From assembly GCF_001586215.1 (NCBI RefSeq), contig NZ_CP014634.1, positions 496,001-560,000 on the forward strand: a DNA stretch of 64,000 bases, read 5' to 3'. A model generated the notes under the pieces. It worked only from the letters and a program-made list of their open reading frames with translations, was not told the DNA's origin and searched no databases. The DNA comes from Corynebacterium simulans (GTDB lineage: Bacteria; Actinomycetota; Actinomycetes; Mycobacteriales; Mycobacteriaceae). The position numbers and the translations under genes were made by a program. Every line of letters begins with the position of its first letter. Position 1 is the stretch's first letter. Below are positions 26,801-34,519 of this stretch, one piece after another.

Positions 26801-27547
26801 CCATCGATGTCCGAGATGAAGGACGGATTTGCCAAGGCCTTTTGGCCGCTCGTGCCGTTGATCGTCGTCGCTTCCCTAGTGGGCGTGGGCTACGCGCTGG
26901 CGACCTCCAGCGATAAGTCTGAGCTGGAGCAGCAGCTCGAGCAACTGCAGAAGCAGAACAAGTCCACGCAAAACGGCAGCCCAGCGCCTGCTGCCGCACC
27001 AAGCACGCAGACGGAAAAGACGCGTCGCCCGATGCCAACCGGCAATGAAATTACCGCCATCGGTGACTCGGTGATGCTCGCAGCCTCCGAGGCGCTGCAA
27101 CAACGCTACCCAGGCATCTACATCGACGCTGAGGTCTCCCGCCACTACAGCGCTGCCCCACCAATCATCGAGCAGCTGAAAGCAGCTGGCGACCTGCGCT
27201 CCACGGTCTTCCTTGGCTTCGGCACCAATGGCCCGGCATTCCCTGACCAGATTCAGGAAGTCGTGGACCTCATCGGCCCAGACCACACCATCGTGATGGC
27301 AGTTCCCTATGGCGACCGCGAATGGATGGCACAGTCTCAAAGCGACGTCATCGACGCTGCGAAAAAGTACGACAACGTCTACCTCGCTGACTGGTGCACC
27401 CACGCACAGAACAACCCAAACTTGCTCTATTCCGACGGCATTCACCCGCTTCCGGAAGGCGCCTCGGAATACGCCCTGGCGTTCCACTACGCCTTGTTGC
27501 AGTACTCCAACTACGACAAGAACTTGGATTCCAAGTGCCAGATCTAG
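23855..27547 (+). CDS. Giant OatA-like acyltransferase-3/SGNH protein with long low-complexity N-terminus
   Basis: A 1230-residue protein. Residues about 25–600 are low-complexity and strongly basic, dominated by Lys, Gln, Pro, Ala and Ser, with an Ala/Gly block near residues 438–468. Next is an acyltransferase-3 domain (about 613–962) opening with KGLDGLRGLAVLAVV and containing YLGVDMFFVLSGFLI and HYWSLAVEEQFY, the last helix (about 1000–1018), a coiled linker (ELEQQLEQLQKQ), and a surface SGNH domain with GDSVMLAASE, GFGTNGP and DGIHPLPEGA. This architecture O-acetylates cell-wall glycans (OatA) or envelope glycolipids. The TTG at 23855 was chosen because GGAGAA lies six bases upstream. The basic tail is predicted cytoplasmic. 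The acceptor is unknown. Confidence 0.85.
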   Translation: MKQFLRSLLGRPAQQAQEAPQKPVYQPVADNKDHNNDPKKTEPQVKGSQDKSANMPSQAKSAKANSSKPAQQKQSEQKQPEQKKSTSAPKKPENSKPAAAPNKPAAQNKPSAASGKLDTSNAKPGNTVPKPSAPAPTQGSAESKPQPDPQKKQTDSKAPAKPAPKNTKNARLVYPPQEKGAANKPASASQQKTEAKQSPAAPKGVAPKNSTPKNSADSAASSSKDAKANKPAAEKPKQSAQKAQPTQPPKQAPQKSQPAQQLKPKTSQAPQQKTAAAKPQPAQQQKPQTAQQQKLAQKQASQPQKTPAQKPISPKSLPAKNVQPGAKAQPSNKPQQPAQKSAQQKPQPQPQNQNQSGSAQKQQLKSAPLPKNAAQKPQQQAQPAPKASVQKPIQSKPSAPQAKSAEKPAEKPKPAAKSAPQTEQKSGKKPQPSQPKKNTDGAGGAGRAAGAAAAAGAAGAAGAAGASAAKSPSAKAPAADQEIKRALARRSQPVGTPTPQQMKAPKPSREARRNSDQHDDAGKGSATAKTAAAGAVAGAAAGAASASTASASEAPKKTSYVQPPQKASQPKQDSKPAKPVMVDRFPHEPEALKTPHDSKEVKRTKRARLRQVKGLDGLRGLAVLAVVIYHFFGDVLPGGYLGVDMFFVLSGFLITSLLVREFRVSGRISLKDFWVRRFRRILPAALTVLIICTAIVALIGGDIAVGIREQFLGTFFFVNNWTQIATSQSYFADNEIQVFAHYWSLAVEEQFYVIWPLLIFGVFAISRRQPRRLPIAVSLLLAIASGVAMWLIYAPGQDPTRVYYGTDTHAFGLLIGAILSLIVTSTKSHPKADSWPSPGKSEQVMAGVIGTFALAGYIAQLFLMPDDADFTYRGGLILTSVLGALMIWGVIREFGPLKWIFSTAVMRWLGQRSFSLYLWHWPVVMILRAIFDGNHSSDKPWILGLVAVPISFLLAELSYQFVENPFRRGGYKKTWTGYWAARPSMSEMKDGFAKAFWPLVPLIVVASLVGVGYALATSSDKSELEQQLEQLQKQNKSTQNGSPAPAAAPSTQTEKTRRPMPTGNEITAIGDSVMLAASEALQQRYPGIYIDAEVSRHYSAAPPIIEQLKAAGDLRSTVFLGFGTNGPAFPDQIQEVVDLIGPDHTIVMAVPYGDREWMAQSQSDVIDAAKKYDNVYLADWCTHAQNNPNLLYSDGIHPLPEGASEYALAFHYALLQYSNYDKNLDSKCQI

Positions 27548-27576
27548 AAGTTCTTGAGCCAAAGCTCCTAGAACGC

Positions 27577-27616
27577 AAAAGGCGGACGGTCTCTTACAAC
27601 GGACTGTCCGCCTTTT
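27577..27616 (+). terminator. Rho-independent terminator of the acyltransferase gene
   Basis: AAAAGGCGGAC at 27577–27587 pairs with GTCCGCCTTTT at 27606–27616, with further GT/AC pairing inside; the descending arm ends in TTTT. It starts 30 bases after the stop codon. Confidence 0.85.
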
Positions 27617-27699
27617 CGTTTGCCTAACGCTTGAGCCGAAATTTTCGTTATCATGTTTTTGGATTTATGTAGGAAACTGCACACACGAGGAACTTCCTG

Positions 27700-28401
27700 T
27701 TGACAGCTCCACGCAAGGAATGGATTTGGTTGGCCGCCACGGCAACGCTTGCGCTAGTCGCCGCAATAGTTATAATTCTCGGCTGGGACAGCCTCCCAGA
27801 CCCGCTACCCAAGCATTTCAATGGTCGAGGCGAACCTGATGCATGGATGCCAAAGACCTATCGCAATGCAATTGGTTTTGCTGTGCTTGTTCCTATTATT
27901 CTGACGATTGTTTCAGCCATGACTATCGGCACAACGCAGCAAGGCACTAAGACGGCTGCAACGAGCTACTCACAATCCACAGAAGTTGATGTCGAGCGTA
28001 GCCGTGCTCACTCCGCTGCTATCCTTCCCACGTTAAGCTTTTGGTTCTTCGCCCTAACGGCGATCTGCACGGCGTTCGCGCTCACTGGAATCTTTCTCAG
28101 CGGCCCTAGACCACTAACTTTCCCCTGCTTAGTCGTTGCCATCCTTGTGGCTTGCGTCTGGCTCGTGTTCAGGTTGAATAGCATAAATAAAAAACTGGAT
28201 GAACAATTTCCTGACTCCTCTACAACGGGCAAGCTTCGTTACGGATTGTTCTACTACGACCCCACAGATCCCCGCGCGATGGTGCCCCTTCCCAGCGGTT
28301 CTTCCCAATTCAACTTTGGGCAGAAAAATTCCTGGTTTATCCTCGCTGGGCTCTTAGTACCTGCGGCCCTATTGATTATCCTTCTTAGCGTCGCGGCCTA
28401 G
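27700..28401 (+). CDS. DUF1648/DUF5808 membrane protein
   Basis: A 233-residue integral membrane protein with about five hydrophobic helices. After the first helix is LPDPLPKHFNGRGEPDAW, the DUF1648 signature found in SdpI-type immunity proteins and many uncharacterised membrane proteins. Near the C-terminus KLRYGLFYYDPTDPRAMVP matches the DUF5808 style, followed by a final helix. The start is a TTG at 27700, seven bases after GAGGAA (27687–27692). It stands alone between two terminators. A role in membrane stress or peptide-toxin resistance is possible by analogy, but nothing here proves it. Confidence 0.75.
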   Translation: MTAPRKEWIWLAATATLALVAAIVIILGWDSLPDPLPKHFNGRGEPDAWMPKTYRNAIGFAVLVPIILTIVSAMTIGTTQQGTKTAATSYSQSTEVDVERSRAHSAAILPTLSFWFFALTAICTAFALTGIFLSGPRPLTFPCLVVAILVACVWLVFRLNSINKKLDEQFPDSSTTGKLRYGLFYYDPTDPRAMVPLPSGSSQFNFGQKNSWFILAGLLVPAALLIILLSVAA

Positions 28402-28420
28402 ATTGCCCAAATAAAAAAAG

Positions 28421-28468
28421 TCCGCCTCCCTGCGCTGCGTGGTTGTATACACGGTGCAGGGAGGCGGA
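28421..28468. terminator. Bidirectional terminator between convergent genes
   Basis: TCCGCCTCCCTGC (28421–28433) is exactly complementary to GCAGGGAGGCGGA (28456–28468). An A-run lies on the left (28414–28419) and a T-run on the right, so it can end both the DUF1648 gene and the convergent monooxygenase-domain gene. Confidence 0.85.
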
Positions 28469-28487
28469 TCACTTTTAAGCGAGTGCC

Positions 28488-28814
28488 TTAGGAATCGACC
28501 TTGTACTCGGCCATGCGGTCCCACTCTGTCTTACCGTCGATGTGGACGTTGATGATTTCTGGGGTCTCAAGCAGGTACTTCGGGAACTCCTCGCAGGAGC
28601 GCTTGAAGTGCTCGCCCTCGACGTGCTCGACGTCCTTGCCATCGGCATAAGCCTCAACGAGGAGGAAGCGCTGACGGTCCTCCGGATCACGGTACCAATC
28701 AAAGTTCAGGCAACCCGGCTCCGCATTACAAGCCTGGGTGTACCAGTCGATCTCGTCGAGGAAGGTTTCTGCGTATTCAGGCTTTACGTGGAATTTTACG
28801 TTAATCAAAATCAT
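28488..28814 (-). CDS. Antibiotic-biosynthesis-monooxygenase (ABM) domain protein
   Basis: A single-domain dimeric alpha+beta barrel protein of about 108 residues. The start MILINVKFHVKPEY, the GCLNFDWYRD strand and the late HVEGEHFK fit the ABM/YgiN family, which includes quinol monooxygenases, heme-degrading enzymes and LsrG-like isomerases. His in GEHFK is the commonly conserved residue. The ATG at 28814 is preferred because MILINVKF is the usual N-terminus; an ATG three codons upstream (28823) is possible. No neighbour indicates a pathway, so the substrate is open. Confidence 0.85.
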   Translation of the reverse strand: MILINVKFHVKPEYAETFLDEIDWYTQACNAEPGCLNFDWYRDPEDRQRFLLVEAYADGKDVEHVEGEHFKRSCEEFPKYLLETPEIINVHIDGKTEWDRMAEYKVDS

Positions 28815-28981
28815 GAGCCCCATCGTACGTATGTGTATTTTCGTCCGCCACGATGCAGCACAAAAGCATGGTTCGGGCAGATTTTGACAGCGAAAGCCGG
28901 CACCACCCGGAACGCTTTCAGCCAGATGAGCCGATTAATATATTGTGTAGGAAGCCTCTTTAGAAAGGCCCCTATCCTCCT

Positions 28982-29416
28982 GTGACTACGCAAATCTCTT
29001 TGGACGAAGGCCGCGCGCTGTGGCGTCGGAGGCTTCGCCGATGGATTGCACTCGCGGTTTTTATCGTTGTCTGTGGGGTCGTTTTGGGTATCAGTACGAT
29101 TCTGCTCAAAGAAGCAGCCCGCAACTGGGCCGATTACCACGCCGCCCGCCCATTGTGCGAGCGCGAGGTGCTAAAGCAGGCAAAGATTCCGGAGCGCGCC
29201 GCGTTCCTTACTGAGACCATCCCTGAGACCGATTCAAAGATCAGCGCACCCATGCGCGTTTACACCGCCCACGGTGATGTCATCTTCATCAACGATGAGG
29301 GCGTTGAGGATGAAGGCACCTATGATTGCTTGGTGAGTTTCCGTACCCATAGCTTTGTCACGAGCCGCGCCGAAGTCTCTGGCATTGCCCCTGCTGCCCT
29401 AGTGGAGGCTCCATGA
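28982..29416 (+). CDS. Membrane-anchored protein of unknown function
   Basis: I do not recognise a family. The 144-residue product, starting at GTG 28982, has a basic N-terminus (ALWRRRLRRW), one membrane helix at about residues 20–44, and an exported-side domain with two cysteines (PLCEREV and TYDCLVS) spaced so that a disulfide is possible. The external part contains MRVYTAHGDVIFIND and an acidic stretch. Its stop overlaps the start of the next tiny ORF (ATGA), so the two are translationally coupled. Confidence 0.7.
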   Translation: MTTQISLDEGRALWRRRLRRWIALAVFIVVCGVVLGISTILLKEAARNWADYHAARPLCEREVLKQAKIPERAAFLTETIPETDSKISAPMRVYTAHGDVIFINDEGVEDEGTYDCLVSFRTHSFVTSRAEVSGIAPAALVEAP

Positions 29417-29550
29417 GTTCGCTGGCGAATGAACTAAGCGCTAGGCGACGCCGTCAAAAACTCGGCGTCGCTCTTCTTGTGGTGGGAGCGATCGTAGTGA
29501 CTGCATTGTCGCTAACCCGCTCAATTTCGTTGATTCGAGCGCCACGCTAG
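29413..29550 (+). CDS. 45-residue single-pass membrane protein coupled to the preceding gene
   Basis: An ATG ORF of 45 codons starting inside the previous stop codon (ATGA at 29413–29416). The product has a basic N-terminal part (LSARRRRQKLG) and one hydrophobic helix (VALLVVGAIVVTALSL), then a short basic end. GGAGG at 29404–29408 within the upstream gene is well placed as a ribosome site (AGTGGAGGCTCC before ATG), supporting translation. It resembles the first 40 residues of its upstream neighbour in layout but not in sequence. Function unknown. Confidence 0.6.
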   Translation: MSSLANELSARRRRQKLGVALLVVGAIVVTALSLTRSISLIRAPR

Positions 29551-29574
29551 CAGGCGTAGAGCCGGCCGCATTAG

Positions 29575-30156
29575 CTAGTTAAAAAAGTACTCGGCGAGGT
29601 AGACAAAATTGCCATCGAAGCTGGTGGCTACGCCGAAGTGCTTGCCTGGTGCCGGGGTAACTGGAACGTCACGGTTGAGCCAGTTGAGGCGGTCGTGAGC
29701 TTCCTGAATGGTCAGGCGGTAGACGTTGCCGCTGCCTTCGTTCAAGTGAGTACGGCCGTCACCGACGTTACTGCGGTAGCTAAGAGCACCAGCCGCGCCC
29801 TGGTCAGCCCATTCCTGAGCGATGTTGCGAGCGTTCGGGTCATCGACATTCCCCTGCTTGCGAAGGTGCTCAGTGGTGGCGCCAACGAGGTGGTGAGCTA
29901 CCTCCGGAGCTGGCTGCTTGATAAACGGCGGAAGCTGAATGTTGTACTGCTTTGCAAGGTCATAAGCCTGCGGTGGCAGTTCGACCTGTGGTACGCCAGC
30001 TGGAATGAACTGGGAGCTGCCAGCGGTGACATCTGCCGGGATGCCCGCAGGAATCTGGGAAGAGAAATCCGGGAGCTGAGCTTGTGCAGGAGCCAAGCTG
30101 CCGGCTGCGAGAGTAAGGGCGATGGAAACGGGGAGAATACGGCGCGTCAGTTTCAT
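29575..30156 (-). CDS. Secreted CAP-domain-like protein
   Basis: A 193-residue exported protein. Residues 1–27 form a signal peptide (KLTRR, a hydrophobic core, cleavage after APAQA). A proline-rich spacer precedes a C-terminal domain with ARNIAQEWADQGAAGAL, GSGNVYRLT and HFGVATSFDGNFVY, which follows the pattern of compact CAP/SCP-like domains (helix with N/W, central GxNV, final strand pair). The start at ATG 30156 puts the basic residues right after Met; an upstream ATG at 30165 is part of the ribosome site. Corynebacteria secrete several such proteins; their role is not established. Confidence 0.75.
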   Translation of the reverse strand: MKLTRRILPVSIALTLAAGSLAPAQAQLPDFSSQIPAGIPADVTAGSSQFIPAGVPQVELPPQAYDLAKQYNIQLPPFIKQPAPEVAHHLVGATTEHLRKQGNVDDPNARNIAQEWADQGAAGALSYRSNVGDGRTHLNEGSGNVYRLTIQEAHDRLNWLNRDVPVTPAPGKHFGVATSFDGNFVYLAEYFFN

Positions 30157-30246
30157 ATCCTCCACCGTGCCACACCTTGGGGCGAGCTGAATAGTATTAG
30201 GCAGTGCTGAAAGCGAGATCGCAATAGCATTGTTATCTACGCCTTC

Positions 30247-32097
30247 TTAGCCTTCGAGCTTCTCGCCAAGCTCTAGCCACTCCATCTCGAGCTCCTCGCG
30301 CTGAGAGGTTACTTCCTTCAGCTTGCTGTCTAACTCGGTTAGCTTCGCGGTGTCGATGTCGCCCGCGCCTGCCACCTCGGCCATCTCGGCGTTGAGCTTG
30401 GTGGCTTGCTCGTCGAGCTTGCCCATTTTGCGCTCCAAGGCATTCATCTTCTTGGTCAGCTCGCGTTCCTCTTGGGAGGACAGGCGCTTGGTAGATTCCT
30501 TCTTGGCGTTTCCTGCGCCATTGCCGCTGCCGTCGGGAGCAGAATCCTGTTTCGCGCTTTCGCCGAGGTTGACCACGCCTGCGGGCTGAGCCGCGTCGAG
30601 GGCGGCGCGGCGGCGCAGGTATTCGTCAATGCCGCCTGGCAAGTTGGTGAGTTTTCCGTCGCCAAAAAGCGCATACGTATTATCCGCAATGCGCTCAATG
30701 AGGTAGCGGTCGTGTGAGATGACCACCATCGTGCCCGGCCAAGAATCGAGCAAGGACTCCAGTTCCTGGAGAGTGTCGATGTCGAGGTCGTTAGTTGGCT
30801 CGTCGAGCAGCAGCACGTTTGGTTCTGCCATCAACACGCGCGTTAGCTGGAGGCGGCGACGCTCACCACCGGACAAGTCCCCCACCGGGGTGCGCTGGCG
30901 CTTAGCGGAAAAGCCCAGGCGTTCTGCAAGCTGCGAGGCAGACAATTCTTTCTTGCCCAGTTGGACGTAGGTGGCCACGTCCTCCACGGCGTCGATTAGC
31001 CGGCGCTGCGGATCAAGGTCATCGAGTTCCTGGCGCAACCAGCCCAGACGTACCGTCTGCCCCTCAATGCGCTTGCCCGCGGCGAGTGGATGTTCGCCAG
31101 CCAGAGCACGCAGCAGCGTGGTCTTGCCTGAACCGTTCACGCCGACCAGACCGATGCGCTCACCCGGGGCCAAGCGCCACGTGAGGTGGTCAACGAGTTC
31201 GCGGCCATCCGGCGTCGCAATCGTGGCATCCTCAAGTTCAATGACCACGCGACCTTGGCGCTGTTTGGAAAAGGCCATGAGCTCAACCTTGTTGCGCGGT
31301 GCTGGGACATCAGCGATGAGTGCCTCTGCCGCTTCCACGCGGTAGCGCGGCTTCGAGGTACGCGCCGGCGCACCGCGGCGCAGCCATGCTAGCTCCTTAC
31401 GCGCCAGGTTCTGGCGGCGCTGTTCCATCGCATCGGCCTGACGGGCACGCTCGGCGCGGGCATAGATCCAGTCGTTGTATCCGCCCTCATACGGATCGAC
31501 CACGCCGTCGTGCACCTCCCACGTGGTGGTTGCCACGGTATCGAGGAACCAGCGGTCGTGGGTGACTACGACAGCTGCGATCTTGCGCGCCAGGAGATGC
31601 TGGGCCAGCCACTGCACGCCTTCCACGTCCAGGTGGTTGGTCGGTTCGTCGAGCACGATCAAGTCAAGCTCCTGGACCAATGCAGCGGCCAGGTTAACGC
31701 GGCGGCGCTCGCCACCAGACAGAGAACCCACCGGCGTATCTAGGCCCAGTTCCACGATTCCGAGGCCGCCCAAAACGTCGCGCACCTTGGCATTCGAGGC
31801 CCATTCGAAGGTCTCGAGGCTGAGCGGTTCGATGATGACCTGGGCGATGGTCAGGGCGTCATCAAGCTCAAAGCGCTGGGTCACCACGGCCATGCGCAGG
31901 TCAGAATTGTGGGACACACGCCCCTCATCCGGCGGCTCGATACCGGTGAGCACCTCCAGCAGCGTGGTCTTGCCGCCGCCATTTACGCCAACGATTCCAA
32001 TGCGGTCCCCGCTTTGAACACCCAACGACACCCCGTTGAGCAGCGTCTGCAGACCGAAAGATTTGGAAACTTTTTCCAGGTTAATAAGGTTCGCCAT
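30247..32097 (-). CDS. ABC-F family ATPase (Uup-like)
   Basis: A 616-residue soluble protein with two ABC ATPase domains and no membrane segment. Walker A sequences are GVNGGGKTTL near residue 37 and GVNGSGKTTL near residue 325; signature motifs are LSGGERRRVN and LSGGERRRLQ; Walker B is LIVLDEPTNHLD and LLLDEPTNDLD. A C-terminal coiled coil (residues about 545–615) is typical of Uup/ABC-F factors, which act on stalled ribosomes or confer antibiotic protection. It corresponds to the ABC-F gene that usually follows ispE in corynebacteria, although here an AztD-like gene lies between them. Confidence 0.93.
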   Translation of the reverse strand: MANLINLEKVSKSFGLQTLLNGVSLGVQSGDRIGIVGVNGGGKTTLLEVLTGIEPPDEGRVSHNSDLRMAVVTQRFELDDALTIAQVIIEPLSLETFEWASNAKVRDVLGGLGIVELGLDTPVGSLSGGERRRVNLAAALVQELDLIVLDEPTNHLDVEGVQWLAQHLLARKIAAVVVTHDRWFLDTVATTTWEVHDGVVDPYEGGYNDWIYARAERARQADAMEQRRQNLARKELAWLRRGAPARTSKPRYRVEAAEALIADVPAPRNKVELMAFSKQRQGRVVIELEDATIATPDGRELVDHLTWRLAPGERIGLVGVNGSGKTTLLRALAGEHPLAAGKRIEGQTVRLGWLRQELDDLDPQRRLIDAVEDVATYVQLGKKELSASQLAERLGFSAKRQRTPVGDLSGGERRRLQLTRVLMAEPNVLLLDEPTNDLDIDTLQELESLLDSWPGTMVVISHDRYLIERIADNTYALFGDGKLTNLPGGIDEYLRRRAALDAAQPAGVVNLGESAKQDSAPDGSGNGAGNAKKESTKRLSSQEERELTKKMNALERKMGKLDEQATKLNAEMAEVAGAGDIDTAKLTELDSKLKEVTSQREELEMEWLELGEKLEG

Positions 32098-32183
32098 AAC
32101 GTTTAACCATCTTAGTGCCTAGCGCGCGGTTCCCCCTCACCACTTCAGACTATTGCAAATGAAAATTACTCTAAATAGGCTAA

Positions 32184-33503
32184 ATGGCTATGAAGAAATC
32201 TGCGCTATCTATTCTTGCCGCTGTCTCCGCAACAACGCTCCTTGTCACTTCCTGCTCCAAGTCCGCTGATGAGCAGGCCCCGGCCAACGATGCCGCGACT
32301 GAGTCGCACGATCACGAGGGCCACGATCACGAGCACGATCATGAAGGCCACCATCATGAACACGATGGAATGGAGGCCGGCGAGGGCGAGACCGAAGTCG
32401 CTCAGTTGCCCAATCGCGTGGTCATCTCCCACGAGGGCGGCCTGAAGACCTACGACGCCAAAACCGGCGAGGTCATCGAGGAAGAGGAAATGCCTGCATT
32501 CCTGCGCCTGTCCAATGCTGGCGATAACCGCCACGTCATGGTCACCAAAGGTGATAAGTTCCTAAGCTTCGACTCCGGCCTCATCACCAAGCCGCACGGC
32601 GATCACAAGCACTACTACACCGCCGAGCCTAAGCTTTCCGACGCCGAGATCGAGGCGCCGCACGCCGGCCATGTGGTCCACCACGACGGTTTTACCGCCC
32701 TCTTCTCTGACGGCGAAGGCACCGCACAGGTCTTCCCAACCGACCAGGCTGGCGATCCGAAAGACATCAAGACCTTCGAATCCGGCGCAGCACATCACGG
32801 TGTTGCCGTTCCGCTCAAGGACGGCTCCGTCGTCATGACCAAGGGCACCGAGGATGAGCGCCACACCATCCAGCATCTATCCAAAGACGGCAAGGTCCTG
32901 ACCGAGACCACCAAGTGCCCAGGAGTTCACGGTGAGGCTACCGCCGGAAACGGCAAACTTTTCTTCGGCTGCGAGGACGGCCCAGTTGTCTTCGACGGCA
33001 AGGAGTTCCACAAGATCGACGTTTCCGCCTACGCGGGCAAAGACGGCTACCAGCGCTCCGGCAACTCCGCCGGCTCTGAGGAATCCGACGTCATCTTGGC
33101 TGACAACAAGACCGAAAAGGACGCCGAGTTCGAGCGCCCAACCTCTGTCTCCCTCATCAACACCAAGGATTACTCCGCCAAAAAGGTTGACCTCGGTTCC
33201 TCCTACTGGTTCCGTTCCCTGGCCCGCGGCCCGCTGGGAGAGGCCCTCGTGCTGACTTATGACGGCAAGCTCAACGTCATCGACCCAGAGACCAGCGAGA
33301 TTACCAAGAAGATCGACGCCATCTCCGAGTGGCGCGAGAACGAAGAATGGCAGCTGCCTGGACCGATCCTCAAGGCCGAAGACGGCTACGCATTCGTCAC
33401 CGATGCCAACAAGAAGGAACTCGTTGTCATCGACCTCTTCGAGGGCAAGGAAGTAAACCGCTTCAAGCTGGACATCAAGCCAACCGAGATGGCTGTGCTC
33501 TAG
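32184..33503 (+). CDS. His-rich AztD-like zinc-binding lipoprotein
   Basis: A 439-residue exported lipoprotein. The signal peptide ends in a lipobox (LLVTSCSKS, lipid-modified Cys near residue 24). Residues about 42–62 form a His/Asp/Glu-rich flexible tract with repeats of DHEGHDHE type, typical of periplasmic zinc scavengers. The remainder is a beta-propeller-like domain with PHAGHVVHHDG and AHHGVAVPL, as in AztD, which hands zinc to the AztABC importer. ATG 32184 or 32190 could start it (AGG at 32177). No zinc ABC transporter gene is adjacent, so its partner must lie elsewhere. Zur control is plausible but no convincing Zur dyad was found. Confidence 0.8.
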   Translation: MAMKKSALSILAAVSATTLLVTSCSKSADEQAPANDAATESHDHEGHDHEHDHEGHHHEHDGMEAGEGETEVAQLPNRVVISHEGGLKTYDAKTGEVIEEEEMPAFLRLSNAGDNRHVMVTKGDKFLSFDSGLITKPHGDHKHYYTAEPKLSDAEIEAPHAGHVVHHDGFTALFSDGEGTAQVFPTDQAGDPKDIKTFESGAAHHGVAVPLKDGSVVMTKGTEDERHTIQHLSKDGKVLTETTKCPGVHGEATAGNGKLFFGCEDGPVVFDGKEFHKIDVSAYAGKDGYQRSGNSAGSEESDVILADNKTEKDAEFERPTSVSLINTKDYSAKKVDLGSSYWFRSLARGPLGEALVLTYDGKLNVIDPETSEITKKIDAISEWRENEEWQLPGPILKAEDGYAFVTDANKKELVVIDLFEGKEVNRFKLDIKPTEMAVL

Positions 33504-33509
33504 ATAAAC

Positions 33510-33550
33510 AAAAGCTGCAGTGAGGGGACTTTGCCCTCCTGCAGCTTTTA
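33510..33550. terminator. Bidirectional terminator between the AztD-like gene and ispE
   Basis: AAAAGCTGCAG (33510–33520) is complementary to CTGCAGCTTTT (33539–33549), with inner GAGGG/CCCTC pairing, and it is flanked by A-rich and T-rich sequence. It separates convergent genes and probably ends both transcripts. Confidence 0.85.
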
Positions 33551-33565
33551 CTTTTTAATAACACC

Positions 33566-34519
33566 CTAAATTTCTTCGATTCCTGGTGCCGGCGAGGTGG
33601 TCACAATGCCACGGGTGCCCTTGTTATCGAACATCACTTGGGCCACGACTTCACCAGCGGTCTCCTCGTCCTCGCAGAGGAAGGCACAGGTAGGACCAGA
33701 GCCAGATACGATTCCAGTCAGCGCACCGGCGGCCATTCCAGTGTCCAGAATCTTGCGCAGGTCTGGGCGCAAAGAAAGAGCTGCCGCTTGCAGGTCATTG
33801 CGCAGCACCTTTGCGAGAGCCTCGGGACGCCCGCTCATCAGCGCCTGCGCCACCGCGGAAGTGTCCATGGTGGGGTTGCTGCCCTTCCCCGCTGCGCGAA
33901 GCTCATCAATCTTGGCAAAGACGGCCGGAGTGGACAGCCCTTCCGCATTGGTGATGATGGCCCACGTATACGTTCCGCGGCTAAGCATCGGCGCCAACTT
34001 CTCGCCGCGACCCGTGCCCAGCGCCGTGCCGCCGATTAGCGTGAAGGGCACATCAGAGCCTAGGCGCGCTGCCAGTGTTAGAAGTTCTTCTTCACTTACA
34101 GCGCCGAAGTCAGCAAATGCGTGAGCGGCCAGGCGCAATGCCGCGGCCGCATCCGCAGAACCGCCCGCCATGCCGCCGGCGGCGGGAATCCCCTTTTCTA
34201 GCTGCAACTTGACCTTGGGCAAGGCAAGCTCGCGCTCGCCGCGTACTGCATCCGCTACCGCTTCAACGGCTCGCCATGCCAAATTCTTGTCATTTTCCGG
34301 CACGCCTGCGGCATAGGTACCGCTCGCGCGCAGTTCCTGCACGACTGGGCCCGTGGTCATCGCTGCAGGAGTGCTATCCTCAAGCGTTTCGAGGCTAACC
34401 ACATCAGAAATATTCAGCGATTGAAAGACGGTGGCGAGTTCATGGAAGCCATCGGGACGCGCCGCCTCGACTCCTAAGTGCAGGTTGACCTTCGCATGGG
34501 CGCGAGCACGAATTAACAA
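33566..34519 (-). CDS. ispE: 4-diphosphocytidyl-2-C-methyl-D-erythritol kinase
   Basis: IspE phosphorylates CDP-methylerythritol in the MEP route to isoprenoids. The GHMP-kinase fold is visible as [12 protein letters not shown] at the N-terminus, the ATP-binding [14 protein letters not shown] near residue 116, and the C-terminal [10 protein letters not shown]. At 317 residues it fits the family. The start is a TTG at 34519 that lies inside the last codons of ksgA, giving a 7-base overlap and implying coupled translation of ksgA and ispE, an arrangement conserved in actinobacteria. The long insert after [10 protein letters not shown] is slightly acidic but not unusual. Confidence 0.95.
   Translation of the reverse strand: MLIRARAHAKVNLHLGVEAARPDGFHELATVFQSLNISDVVSLETLEDSTPAAMTTGPVVQELRASGTYAAGVPENDKNLAWRAVEAVADAVRGERELALPKVKLQLEKGIPAAGGMAGGSADAAAALRLAAHAFADFGAVSEEELLTLAARLGSDVPFTLIGGTALGTGRGEKLAPMLSRGTYTWAIITNAEGLSTPAVFAKIDELRAAGKGSNPTMDTSAVAQALMSGRPEALAKVLRNDLQAAALSLRPDLRKILDTGMAAGALTGIVSGSGPTCAFLCEDEETAGEVVAQVMFDNKGTRGIVTTSPAPGIEEI

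Noticed and set aside
32098..32183. Zur site in front of the AztD-like gene
   Set aside because: A half-site-like ATGAAAAT is present, but no matching second half at the proper spacing.
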